DNA of 64,000 bases from G958296245 sp965262055 (lineage in GTDB: Bacteria > Chloroflexota > Dehalococcoidia > Lucifugimonadales > G958296245). A program made the position numbers and the translations under genes. Under the pieces are notes generated by a model. It was given only the letters and a program-made list of their open reading frames with translations. It made no database searches and was not told the origin of the DNA. The stretch covers positions 434,001 to 498,000 of the forward strand of contig CBDHEI010000001.1 in assembly GCA_965262055.1 (NCBI GenBank), in the 5' to 3' direction. Every line of letters begins with the position of its first letter. Within the stretch, counting starts at the first letter, position 1. This document shows, piece by piece, positions 33,937-44,428 of this stretch.

Positions 33937-36396
33937 TCACATCCTTACGCGCTCCCCGGAAGGGTCGTAGGGAGGGCGCATGTGCAGGGTCGCCGGGACG
34001 CGCTCGGACAGCACCTCTATCTCGTAGCTGCCCGAACGGATGTAGCCGGCGGTCACGGTGGAGTGCCTCGGGGAATGTATCTCGCCGATGCCGACCGACC
34101 GCCCCAGGGTGTATCCAAACGCCCCGGAGGTCGTTCGGCCCACCAGCACGCCGTCGCGGAAGATTGGGTCCTCGCCCAGAAGCATGGGCTCGGGGTCGTC
34201 CAGGGTGAAGATTGCCAGGCGTTTGCTCACCCCGGCCTCCCGCTGGCGAAGCAGGGCCTCTCTGCCAATGAAATCGGCGTCCTTCCCGAAGGCGACCGCG
34301 AACCCCAGTCCTGCCTCCACGGGTGTGTCCTGGTCCGTCACGTCGGAACCCCAAGCTCGGTAGCCCCGCTCCAGCCTGAGCGAGTCCATGGCGTGGAAGC
34401 CTGCGTTGGCGAGCCCAACTGCGCTGCCGGCCTCCGCGATGGCGTCGTATGCGCCAAGGGCGAACTCCGTGGGTATGTAGAGCTCCCAGCCCAGCTCGCC
34501 GACGTAGGTTATGCGCGTGGCGCGCACCGGCGCATAGCCGATTTCGATCTCGCGCGACGACATGAAGGGGAACGCGGCATCGTACATGTCCGCGTCGGTA
34601 ACAAGGGACAGCAGTTCCCTCGATCGCGGCCCCATCACGCCCAGGACGGCGTACGCGGAGGTCACGTCTGTAAGGACGGCATGGGCGTTCTCAGGTGTGT
34701 TCCTCGTGATCCAGTGAAAATCGCGCGTGGCGGAGCCGCCTGAGGTGACCATGAGAAAACGGTCCTCGGCTAGGCGGGTGACCGTCAAGTCGCTCTCCAT
34801 GCCGCCGCGCTCGTTGAGCATGGCGGTATAGACTACGCGTCCAACGGGCACGGCCACGTCGTTGCCGCACAGGCGTTGGAGCACTGCCTCCGCGTCGCGG
34901 CCCTGCATCAGGAACTTGGCGAAGGAGGTCTGGTCGAACAGGCCGACACTCTCGCGTACCGCCCTATGCTCCTCGCCGGTGCGGGCGAACCATCCGGGCC
35001 GCCGGAACGAGTACTCGTGCTCCGACTCGACACCCTCGGGGGCAAACCATTCCGGGCGCTCCCACCCGGCGCTGACGCCGAAGCAGGCCCCTCGCAGGGC
35101 GAGCCGTTCGTGCAGCGGTGAGCGCCGCACCGGACGGGCCGTCTCAGGCTGCAGGTGGGGCCAGTGCATGCCGTAGATGAGGCCAACCGCCTCCACGGTG
35201 CGGTCGTAGAGGAAGCGGGAGCCGTTGTTGAAGCGGTGGAACCGCCTGATGTCCACCTCGGCAAGGTCCATGGTCGGGTGGCCATCTACGATCCACTCGG
35301 CCACCGCCCTGCCCACGCCCGCGGCGCCGGCGATGCCGGTGGAGTTAAGTCCGGCGGCGACCCAGAAGTTGCGCAGCTCTGGGGACTCGCCCATGAGATA
35401 CCTGTTGTCGGGTGTGAAGCTCTCGGCGCTGACGACGAACCGGTCGATTCCGGCCTCCTCCATAGCGGGCACACGATGGACCGCATGCTCCCAGAAGACC
35501 TTGAAGTGGTCCCAGTCGGGGTCGAGAGTCCCGAAGTGATAGTCTTCAGGGATCCCGTCCATTCCCCATGGCTTGGCCACGGACTCGAACCCGCCCATCA
35601 GGATCGCCCCCTCCTCCTCCTTGTCGCGGCGGAAGTATATCTGACTGTCGGGGTCCCTCAGCGAGGCGATCTCGTACGGGATGCCCATGGGCTTGGTGAT
35701 CAGGTACATGTGTTCGGCCGCCTGGAGCGGGACGCTGACGCCGCAGAGGGCGCCTATCTCGCGTGCCCACATGCCGCCGCAGTTGACCACGATCTCGCAC
35801 TCGATGTTCCCTTGGTCGGTCCTGACGCCGGTGGCCGCACCGTTGAGGGTATCCACGCCCGTCACCTTGACGTGCTCGATGATGGTCGCCCCGCCCTGTC
35901 TCGCGCCCTCGGCGATGGAGAGCGCGGTCTGGTCTGGAAGGCACTGGCCATCCCCGGGGATGAACAGGGCGCTCTCGAGATCGGTGGTGTTCAGCAGGGG
36001 CCACATATCCTCAGCTTCTCGGAGGGTGATCTCCTCCATCTCGATGCCAAAGCCGCGGCTCATGGACATGATGCGCTTGAGCTCGTCCGCCCTTCCATTG
36101 GTGCCGGCGAGAGCTATGCTGCCCGTTTGCCTGAACCCCGTGGGCACGCCGGTCTCGTCCTCGAGGGTGCCGTAGAGCTCGACGCCGTACTTGGCGATCT
36201 CTATCAGCGTCTTGGTGGTCCTGAACTGCGTCACCAAACCGGCCGCGTGCCAAGTCGTGCCGCTCGTCATCTCGTAGCGCTCCAGGACGACCACGTCCTT
36301 CCAGCCCAGCTTGGTCAGGTGGTAGGCGACGCTGCAACCTACGATGCCGCCTCCGATGATTACGACGCGGGCCCTCTCCGGCAACACGTTCGCCAT
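33937..36396 (-). CDS. Dimethylglycine/sarcosine dehydrogenase-like flavoprotein with GCV_T domain
   Basis: An 819-residue enzyme. Residues 6-40 carry the FAD loop VVIIGGGIVGCSVAYHL and the segment MTSGTTWHAAG typical of the DAO fold of dimethylglycine dehydrogenases (His for covalent flavin is in TTWHAAGL). The C-terminal half, from about 420, is an aminomethyltransferase-like GCV_T domain (VGLFDQTSFAKFLMQG, then GELGWELYIP and GRTTSGAFGYTLGRSVGIGEI), which would take the one-carbon unit to tetrahydrofolate. A likely role is oxidative demethylation of methylated glycine or a related amine. The start was set to ATG at 36396 behind GAGG. Confidence 0.9.
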   Translation of the reverse strand: MANVLPERARVVIIGGGIVGCSVAYHLTKLGWKDVVVLERYEMTSGTTWHAAGLVTQFRTTKTLIEIAKYGVELYGTLEDETGVPTGFRQTGSIALAGTNGRADELKRIMSMSRGFGIEMEEITLREAEDMWPLLNTTDLESALFIPGDGQCLPDQTALSIAEGARQGGATIIEHVKVTGVDTLNGAATGVRTDQGNIECEIVVNCGGMWAREIGALCGVSVPLQAAEHMYLITKPMGIPYEIASLRDPDSQIYFRRDKEEEGAILMGGFESVAKPWGMDGIPEDYHFGTLDPDWDHFKVFWEHAVHRVPAMEEAGIDRFVVSAESFTPDNRYLMGESPELRNFWVAAGLNSTGIAGAAGVGRAVAEWIVDGHPTMDLAEVDIRRFHRFNNGSRFLYDRTVEAVGLIYGMHWPHLQPETARPVRRSPLHERLALRGACFGVSAGWERPEWFAPEGVESEHEYSFRRPGWFARTGEEHRAVRESVGLFDQTSFAKFLMQGRDAEAVLQRLCGNDVAVPVGRVVYTAMLNERGGMESDLTVTRLAEDRFLMVTSGGSATRDFHWITRNTPENAHAVLTDVTSAYAVLGVMGPRSRELLSLVTDADMYDAAFPFMSSREIEIGYAPVRATRITYVGELGWELYIPTEFALGAYDAIAEAGSAVGLANAGFHAMDSLRLERGYRAWGSDVTDQDTPVEAGLGFAVAFGKDADFIGREALLRQREAGVSKRLAIFTLDDPEPMLLGEDPIFRDGVLVGRTTSGAFGYTLGRSVGIGEIHSPRHSTVTAGYIRSGSYEIEVLSERVPATLHMRPPYDPSGERVRM

Positions 36397-36475
36397 TGAA
36401 TCTACCTCATGCCGTGGACTGGATGGTTCTGACATAATACATGGCTGCGACAGCGATGCAATCAGGAGGGAAGCG

Positions 36476-36946
36476 ATGACTGAGCGCCGTTACTGGCTCT
36501 TCAAGTCGGAACCTAGCAGCTACTCTTTCTCGGACCTGATGGGCGAAGAATACCAGACAGCAGAGTGGGACGGCGTACGGAACTACCAGGCGCGCAATTT
36601 CCTGCGCGAGGAGGTGAAGGTGGGAGACGGCGTGCTCTTCTACCACTCCAACGTCAAGCCCCCGGCGGTCGTGGGCACGGCGGTCGTAGTGCGCGACGGG
36701 TACCCGGACGACACGGCCTGGGACCCAGACTCGGAACACCCCGACCCGAAGAGCATGCCGGAGAAGCCAATCTGGTTTATGGTGGACATCAAGGGCGAGG
36801 CGGCGCTGGAAAAAGAGGTGACGCTGCCGGAGATCAGGTCGACCCCGGCGCTACAGGAGATGTCGCTGTTCGGACGTCCCAGAATCTCGATCCACCCCGT
36901 GACCAAAGCCGAGTGGGACCTGATACTGGAGATGGGTCGGCCATAA
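36476..36946 (+). CDS. EVE domain protein
   Basis: A 156-residue EVE/PUA-like protein: RYWLFKSEPSSYSFSDLM at the N-terminus, AEWDGVRNYQARNFLREEVKVGDGVLFYHSN in the middle, and RISIHPVTKAEWDLIL at the end. EVE domains bind modified bases in DNA; in bacteria they occur as standalone proteins and in restriction systems. AGGAGGG ends 5 bases before the ATG, a very strong ribosome site. Its nearest genomic company is a defence-like strip beginning at 36991. Confidence 0.92.
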   Translation: MTERRYWLFKSEPSSYSFSDLMGEEYQTAEWDGVRNYQARNFLREEVKVGDGVLFYHSNVKPPAVVGTAVVVRDGYPDDTAWDPDSEHPDPKSMPEKPIWFMVDIKGEAALEKEVTLPEIRSTPALQEMSLFGRPRISIHPVTKAEWDLILEMGRP

Positions 36947-36990
36947 GAGGCTCTCTATAACTCTCACCGTCATTGCGTCCAGGGAAAATA

Positions 36991-37139
36991 CTGGCAGGCT
37001 GCTGAAAAACGGGGGGTGCAGAGGGGCGAAGCCCCTTTGCCGGGAGTCAGAGGGTGTACTCAGATTTAATTCCTCTCTTCCCTAGGAACAGGGAAGAGCC
37101 CAGAAGAAGATTTGGAAGAGTTCTTCCGCAGCCTGCTAG
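36991..37139. mobile_element. MITE-like non-coding element with terminal inverted repeats
   Basis: The ends CTGGCAGGCTGCTGAAAAA and (reverse complement) CTAGCAGGCTGCGGAAGAA match at 16 of 19 bases. Inside lie two hairpins, GGGGCGAAGCCCC and CTCTTCCCT/AGGGAAGAG. About 149 bases, with no coding frame. I see no clear target duplication. Confidence 0.55.
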
Positions 37140-37240
37140 GTACGTTGGCGACGCGGATACTCAGGCCGCCCGGCGACGAGGCTGAATCCAGTCTGAAGCC
37201 TCCTCTCTATTGCAGCAAGCACTCGTCTGGGAGCAAGCAG

Positions 37241-37270
37241 TTGACAGCTAGTAAGAAACTAATGTAATCT
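37241..37270 (+). promoter_or_regulatory. Promoter of the DUF3883-PIN operon
   Basis: A consensus TTGACA (37241-37246) and TAATCT (37265-37270) are separated by 18 bases, about 41 bases upstream of the ATG at 37312 with GAGGAGG between. The sequence around it is much more AT-rich than the neighbourhood. Confidence 0.7.
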
Positions 37271-37311
37271 TTGTTAGCAGTAAATTACTATACTGGGTTG
37301 AGGAGGTAGCA

Positions 37312-38250
37312 ATGACTAGGACGCCAACTACGTTCTGGGAGCATGTCTACCATCTACGGGCGCGGAAGATAATTCCGCGCGTCTGGAGGACGAAACAGCT
37401 TACTGATTTCCTAGGTCAGCCCAGAGGGGCCTACTCGCCTAACACAATTGCCGTGAATCCATATAACTCCAGCATTGAGAGAGTAGGTAACAAGATGGGA
37501 GATTTCGTCAAGAGAGGAGGAGTTCCTAAGGTCTGGCGGGTTGGGCGCGGGCAATTCCAGCTGATTGCGGATCCTGAGGACGACCCACAGACTCAGGAAG
37601 CTGAGAGGACGCGTGCTATTAAGCGGGCCGAGGAGCTCAGGTCACCGGAGTGGCGGGCCAATGACGATAAGGAGATACAGAAAGCTCCCGCTTCGAGGCT
37701 CGATCACACCCCTGTTCAGCCCAGTGTGCAATCTGAACGGGACCCGGACGCCGACTTGTATCCGTCGGTCCCTATCACTCTCACCGAATCGGAGCGTCAG
37801 ACCCTGGCCGGACGCATCGCGGAGGATAAGGCCTTGTATATCGTGCACAAGCACCTCACTGGCAAGTATGAGGGTCGGGCAGTGATCGAGGAGGATCGGG
37901 ACGGCGCAGACCTCAGGGTCTCAATAGACGGCAAGACTGAGAGGATCGAAGTGAAAGGCACTGAATCGCCGACAATTGCGTGGCCCGAATTGGAGGTCTC
38001 GAGCCAGGATTCGCATGACGCCCTGAAGGACGGAGACGCGTCCATATACCGGGTGGTCGATGCAGCCGGCACGAACCCGCGCATCTATATCCTGACGTAT
38101 GGACAGCACTTCACCCTGGAGCCTGAACCGAAATGGGTGGCGAAGCGGGTTACGGCTAAAGATGACCGCTATCCCCTTAGAGGCGAACCATACCGGTACG
38201 ATCTCCCATTTGATCCAGTCGCCGCGGACGAGTGGGAGGTCCTGGAATGA
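37312..38250 (+). CDS. DUF3883-like nuclease-fold protein
   Basis: A 312-residue protein. Residues about 10-90 look like a winged-helix or DNA-contact module (VWRTKQLTDFLGQPRGAYS, then VWRVGRGQFQL). A charged linker follows. Residues 160-275 resemble the DUF3883 (NO VEIN C-terminal) domain; Asp200 and Glu213-x-Lys215 (GADLRV, then RIEVKG) give a complete D-(x)n-ExK pattern of the PD-(D/E)XK nuclease superfamily. DUF3883 occurs in restriction and defence operons. It overlaps the PIN gene by four bases (ATGA), so both are made together. Whether it acts as nuclease or partner of the PIN toxin is open. Confidence 0.7.
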   Translation: MTRTPTTFWEHVYHLRARKIIPRVWRTKQLTDFLGQPRGAYSPNTIAVNPYNSSIERVGNKMGDFVKRGGVPKVWRVGRGQFQLIADPEDDPQTQEAERTRAIKRAEELRSPEWRANDDKEIQKAPASRLDHTPVQPSVQSERDPDADLYPSVPITLTESERQTLAGRIAEDKALYIVHKHLTGKYEGRAVIEEDRDGADLRVSIDGKTERIEVKGTESPTIAWPELEVSSQDSHDALKDGDASIYRVVDAAGTNPRIYILTYGQHFTLEPEPKWVAKRVTAKDDRYPLRGEPYRYDLPFDPVAADEWEVLE

Positions 38251-38639
38251 TCGTACTCGATACCCACATATGGGTGTGGTGGACAGTCGATCCTGCCCGA
38301 CTGAGCGAGACGCAGCGTCGGGAAATCCAGGGCAACGAGGACGACCGGATCGGAGTGAGCGCGATCTCCTGCTGGGAAGTGGCCAAGCTATGCGAGTACG
38401 GCCGATTGGCACTGCCCATTGAGTTCTCCGAGTGGTTCCGAGCTGCGCTCCGATATCCAGGGATCATGCCCTTGGACCTAACACCGGAGATTGCGGTCGA
38501 ATCGACCCGCCTGCCCGGTAGCTTTCACCGCGACCCTTCCGACCAGATCATCGTCGCCACCGCCAGAGTGCACCGCTGCCCGCTGGTGACTTCCGACGGC
38601 AAGATATCCGACTATCCGCATGTGCGGACCGTGCGCTGA
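38247..38639 (+). CDS. PIN-domain VapC-family toxin
   Basis: A 130-residue PIN ribonuclease. The acidic set is intact: Asp5 (VLDTHIW), Glu44 (ISCWEVAKL), Asp96/Asp99 (HRDPSDQIIVATA) and Asp117 (TSDGKI). WEVAKLCEYGRLALP is typical of VapC toxins, which cleave tRNA or rRNA and are held by a small Phd- or AbrB-type antitoxin. None is seen here; instead the gene is coupled through ATGA to the 312-residue DUF3883 protein, which might take the antitoxin role. Confidence 0.85.
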   Translation: MIVLDTHIWVWWTVDPARLSETQRREIQGNEDDRIGVSAISCWEVAKLCEYGRLALPIEFSEWFRAALRYPGIMPLDLTPEIAVESTRLPGSFHRDPSDQIIVATARVHRCPLVTSDGKISDYPHVRTVR

Positions 38640-38710
38640 GGTAATGTGGGAGCCCAGCCTGCTTAGCGGATTCGAGGGCTGGTGCTGCGTCCGCTCGTTC
38701 CCTGTCGAGC

Positions 38711-39805
38711 CTATACCCTGCCGGCTATGACGTCGCCCATCTGGGCCGTGCCGACCACGTCGCCTCCGTCGCCGGCGATGTCCGGGGTGCGGTAGCCCTC
38801 GGCGAGGACGCCCTCGACGGACCGCTCCACGGCCTCAGCCTCCGCCTCCAGACCAAAGGAGTAGCGTAGCATCAGGGCCATGCTAAGGATGGCGCCGATG
38901 GGGTTGGCGACTCCCTGGCCCGCAATGTCGGGGGCGCTGCCGTGTATAGGCTCGTAGAGCGCCGCGGGGCGGCGTCGCGCTCTCGGACTGGGAAGGCCGG
39001 ACAGGCTGGCCGACTGAAGCATGCCCAAGGACCCGGACAACACCGCTGCCTCGTCGGAGATGATGTCCCCGAATGTGTTTTCGGAGACGATCACATCGAA
39101 GTGGGCCGGGGCCCGTATGAGCTGCATTGCGAGGTTGTCGACGTAGATGTGCTCGAGCTCCACGTCGGGATAGTCGACCGCCAGCTCAGTGGCAACCTCA
39201 CGCCATAGGCGGGACGACTCAAGAACGTTGGCCTTGTCGGCGGAGGTCAGCCGCTTGCGCCGCCGCCGGGCCAGCTCGAACCCTACCCGGACTATACGCT
39301 CGATCTCGCGCTCGGTGTAGCGCAGCGTGTCGACGCCTCGCCGGCCCCGCGAGGTGGTCCACCGGCGCTTGGGCTTCGAGAAGTAGAGCCCGCCGGTCAG
39401 CTCGCGTACGATGAGCATATCGACGCCCTCGAGAAGCTGTGGCTTCACAGGGCTGGAGTTGACGAGCGCCGGGTAGGCCCTGACCGGGCGAAGGTTGGCG
39501 AACAGGCCCATCTGCTTGCGCAGCGCAAGGATGCCCTGCTCGGGACGCACTTGCGCATTGGGGCCGTCCCACTTCGGGCCGCCCACCGCGCCGAACAGCA
39601 CGGCGTCGGCCTGCTCGCAGACCTCGGACGTCTCGTCCGGCAGCGCCGTACCGAATGCGTCTATGGCGTTGCCGCCTATGCTGCCTGACGTGACTTCGAC
39701 GCCGTGTCCGAAGCGTGATGTCACGGAGTCGAGCACCTTGACCGCCTGGGCGGTCACCTCCGGGCCCGCGCCGTCGCCGGGCAGGACCGCAACGTTGAGA
39801 TTCAT
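38711..39805 (-). CDS. leuB: 3-isopropylmalate dehydrogenase
   Basis: A 364-residue enzyme of the isocitrate/isopropylmalate dehydrogenase family. It begins LNVAVLPGDGAGPEVT, has the gate loop AVGGPKWDG, ELTGGLYF, the catalytic YTEREIERIVRVGFELA, KANVLESSRLWR, and the NAD-site signature FDVIVSENTFGDIISDEAAVLSGSLGMLQSASL. It oxidises 3-isopropylmalate in leucine synthesis. AGGAGGG lies 3 bases before the ATG. The nearby leuS with its own T-box keeps leucine-related functions close. The stretch PSPRARRRPAALYEPIHGSAPD carries one more arginine-rich turn than usual. Confidence 0.95.
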   Translation of the reverse strand: MNLNVAVLPGDGAGPEVTAQAVKVLDSVTSRFGHGVEVTSGSIGGNAIDAFGTALPDETSEVCEQADAVLFGAVGGPKWDGPNAQVRPEQGILALRKQMGLFANLRPVRAYPALVNSSPVKPQLLEGVDMLIVRELTGGLYFSKPKRRWTTSRGRRGVDTLRYTEREIERIVRVGFELARRRRKRLTSADKANVLESSRLWREVATELAVDYPDVELEHIYVDNLAMQLIRAPAHFDVIVSENTFGDIISDEAAVLSGSLGMLQSASLSGLPSPRARRRPAALYEPIHGSAPDIAGQGVANPIGAILSMALMLRYSFGLEAEAEAVERSVEGVLAEGYRTPDIAGDGGDVVGTAQMGDVIAGRV

Positions 39806-39891
39806 ATGCCCTCCTGGGCTGCGAGCATTCCGCCCTCGCGGCGCCGTGGGGTATTATACTCCCACTGCGTAGCCTAGGCCGGGAGGATAAG

Positions 39892-41064
39892 ATGGCGATT
39901 ACGACCGACGCGGTTGTGATAGGTGGCGGCGTCATGGGTGCCAGTATTCTGCACAGCCTGGTTTCCCGCGGGGTAGAAGCGCCGGTGCTCCTGGAGCGGG
40001 ACACGCTGGGCTCTGGTTCAACAGGCCGCTCCTCCGGCGCAGTGCGCATGCACTACTCGACCACCGTCAACGCCCACCTTGCTTGGGAGAGCCTTCGCGT
40101 TTTTCAGAACTGGGGCGACCTAGTAGGAGCCGGAGACCCCAGCTTCGTACAGACCGGCTACATGGTCTTCGTGCCGCCGGAGGCTATCGAGGGGCTTAAG
40201 CACAATATAGCCATCCAGCGAGCGGTGGGAATCGATACTAGTATCATCTCCAGGGACGAGGCCCGCGAGCTTGCGCCTGCTTTCCATCTCGGCGACGACG
40301 AGGCATTCGCGTGGGAGCCGCAGTCGGGCCACGCCGACCCGTCCGGTACGGGCATGGCGTTTGCCTCCAGTGCACGGGAGCTGGGCGCCGAGGTAGTGCT
40401 GGAGTCGCCGGCCACGGGCGTGGAAGTGGCTGGTGGCCGTGTGACGGCGGTGACCACGTCTACGGAGCGGTACGAGACACCGATCGCCGTAGTCGCCACC
40501 GGGCCGTGGTCGCGCGTCTTCCTTGGCCGCCTCGGCATAGACCTGCCGCTGGAGGCGACACGGCACGAGGTATTCCTGCTACGGCGCCCCATGGACGACC
40601 TGCCCTTCCATCCCGGCGGCGCTGACATGCGCAACCTGACCTACTTCCGCCCGGAGGGGTCGGACCTGACTCTTGTGGGCAACGGGAACGCCGAGGAGAG
40701 TGCCGATCCCGACACCTACAACCCGCGTCCCAGCATGGACTATCTCCAGGACGTGTGGCTGCGGCTGTCCCGCCGCCTGCCCGCAATAGCAGACGGCGAA
40801 TACTTCACCGGCTATGCCGGGCTGTACACCACCACTCCTGACTCGCACCCGGTCATCGACAAGGTGGATGGCATCGAGGGACTCTACGTCTGCACAGGCT
40901 TCAGCGGCCACGGCTTCAAGCTGTCGCCGGCGGTGGGCATTGTCATGGCCGAACTGATACTCGACGGCGCCGCCCGCACCGTGGACATCACGCCGCTTCG
41001 CATGTCACGGTTCCAAGAGGGCGCGTTGAACACGACTACCTACAAGTTCAAGGTGGTCGCGTAG
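39892..41064 (+). CDS. DAO-family FAD-dependent oxidoreductase (sarcosine oxidase-like)
   Basis: A 390-residue flavoprotein: TDAVVIGGGVMGASILHSL is the FAD loop; LGSGSTGRSSGAVRMHYST is the segment typical of sarcosine oxidase beta-like enzymes; the C-terminal GLYVCTGFSGHGFKLSPAVG is the second FAD contact. The substrate is likely an N-methyl or D-amino acid. It is divergent from leuB across 86 bases, with GGGAGG upstream of the ATG, and is convergent with leuS. Confidence 0.9.
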   Translation: MAITTDAVVIGGGVMGASILHSLVSRGVEAPVLLERDTLGSGSTGRSSGAVRMHYSTTVNAHLAWESLRVFQNWGDLVGAGDPSFVQTGYMVFVPPEAIEGLKHNIAIQRAVGIDTSIISRDEARELAPAFHLGDDEAFAWEPQSGHADPSGTGMAFASSARELGAEVVLESPATGVEVAGGRVTAVTTSTERYETPIAVVATGPWSRVFLGRLGIDLPLEATRHEVFLLRRPMDDLPFHPGGADMRNLTYFRPEGSDLTLVGNGNAEESADPDTYNPRPSMDYLQDVWLRLSRRLPAIADGEYFTGYAGLYTTTPDSHPVIDKVDGIEGLYVCTGFSGHGFKLSPAVGIVMAELILDGAARTVDITPLRMSRFQEGALNTTTYKFKVVA

Positions 41065-41109
41065 GCGGCGGCGCTCCGCCAGCCGCAACCGCGACGCAGG
41101 CTTTGCTGG

Positions 41110-43599
<2,490 letters not shown>

Positions 43600-43635
43600 A
43601 GCTATTGCTGCTCCTGGTGGCGGTTTCCCACAAAC

Positions 43636-43665
43636 AAAAAGCCCCGCCCCTAAAAGGGACGGGAC
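43636..43665 (-). terminator. Intrinsic terminator of the leuS T-box
   Basis: On the minus strand a 10-bp stem (GTCCCGTCCC against GGGGCGGGGC) around TTTTA is followed by five T at 43640-43636. It is the conditional terminator of the leader and overlaps the sequence needed for the antiterminator. Confidence 0.88.
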
Positions 43666-43880
43666 ATCTCTCCCGCGGTACCACCCTACTTGCCTTCCAT
43701 GTGCGGAAGGGCCGCTTGGCGGGCTGTAACGGCGCCCATACGCCCGACCCTAGCGGCGTCCGTTCAGGCCGGGGGCTCCGGGGCGAGTTCGCGAAAGTTG
43801 GCGCGCCGGGCTTCCAGCAATCCCCGTTCTCTAGTCCGCGCCGGCTAGCTACTACTCCCCTTCACCGCCTCTGAGAGCCA
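43666..43880 (-). promoter_or_regulatory. T-box leader controlling leuS
   Basis: The minus strand contains AGGGTGGTACCGCGG (43687-43673), the T-box core, just ahead of the conditional terminator. Upstream, the Stem I landmarks AGTAG and a GAACTCG motif are visible; the codon CTC at 43787-43785 is the best candidate for the specifier, matching leucine. Uncharged tRNA-Leu would stabilise the antiterminator and allow leuS transcription. Confidence 0.85.
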
Positions 43881-43908
43881 AGTTAGCATACGCCCCCCTA
43901 CCCGTCAA
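43880..43908 (-). promoter_or_regulatory. Promoter of the leuS T-box transcript
   Basis: TTGACG (43908-43903) and TAACTT (43885-43880) on the minus strand, 17 bases apart, place the transcription start just upstream of the leader. Confidence 0.65.
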
Positions 43909-44428
43909 CACGACCCGGGCACGCTTCCGGGGCACCGCCCGGAGGTGGGCCTGGGCAGCCCTCAGCCGAGAAAACGTTTCAAAGTGTTCCATAGTTCCCC
44001 CTTTCCTAGCTGGGGCCTGAACGACTTGGAAGGGTCCTGGGGCGCATTCGCGACACGAATGGACGCGATTTCAGACTCTTTGGGGAGATATGGGACACTT
44101 CTCCGGGCCCTGTCTGGCGAGGCGTAAGAGGTATGCGGTCGTGTGTCCATGGGGGTATACTAGCACAGTCGTTCGTGGCCTTCAAGGAAGGGTTAGCGCC
44201 GTTCAATACCCTATGCTAGAATCACGGCCAGATTGCTCCACACGGCATACATACCGGGTACGGGGTGGAGACGCCTTTGCTTGGAGCGATAGTTGACACG
44301 GCACAGCCAGCACACGCCGGCTGGAGCCATTCACCTCACGTTTGCACTCATGCCCGGCATGCCGACCATCACCTGCTCGTCAGCAGGCCGCTGCGGCAAC
44401 GCGCCGTTAGGCAATAGGGACCGCGCCC
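43909..44428. other. Intergenic region upstream of the polysaccharide cluster
   Basis: About 520 bases without a gene I can support. Short frames lack ribosome sites and codon bias. Some AT-rich patches (GGTATACTAG near 44155 and CTATGCTAGAAT near 44210) might be promoters of the cluster; no clear -35 partner is seen. Confidence 0.5.

Noticed and set aside
43945..44150. Small open frames in the gap after the leuS promoter
   Set aside because: No ribosome site, no codon bias and no domain on either strand.
44293..44298. TTGACA as a promoter for the polysaccharide cluster
   Set aside because: No -10-like hexamer at 16-18 bases; the following sequence is GC-rich.
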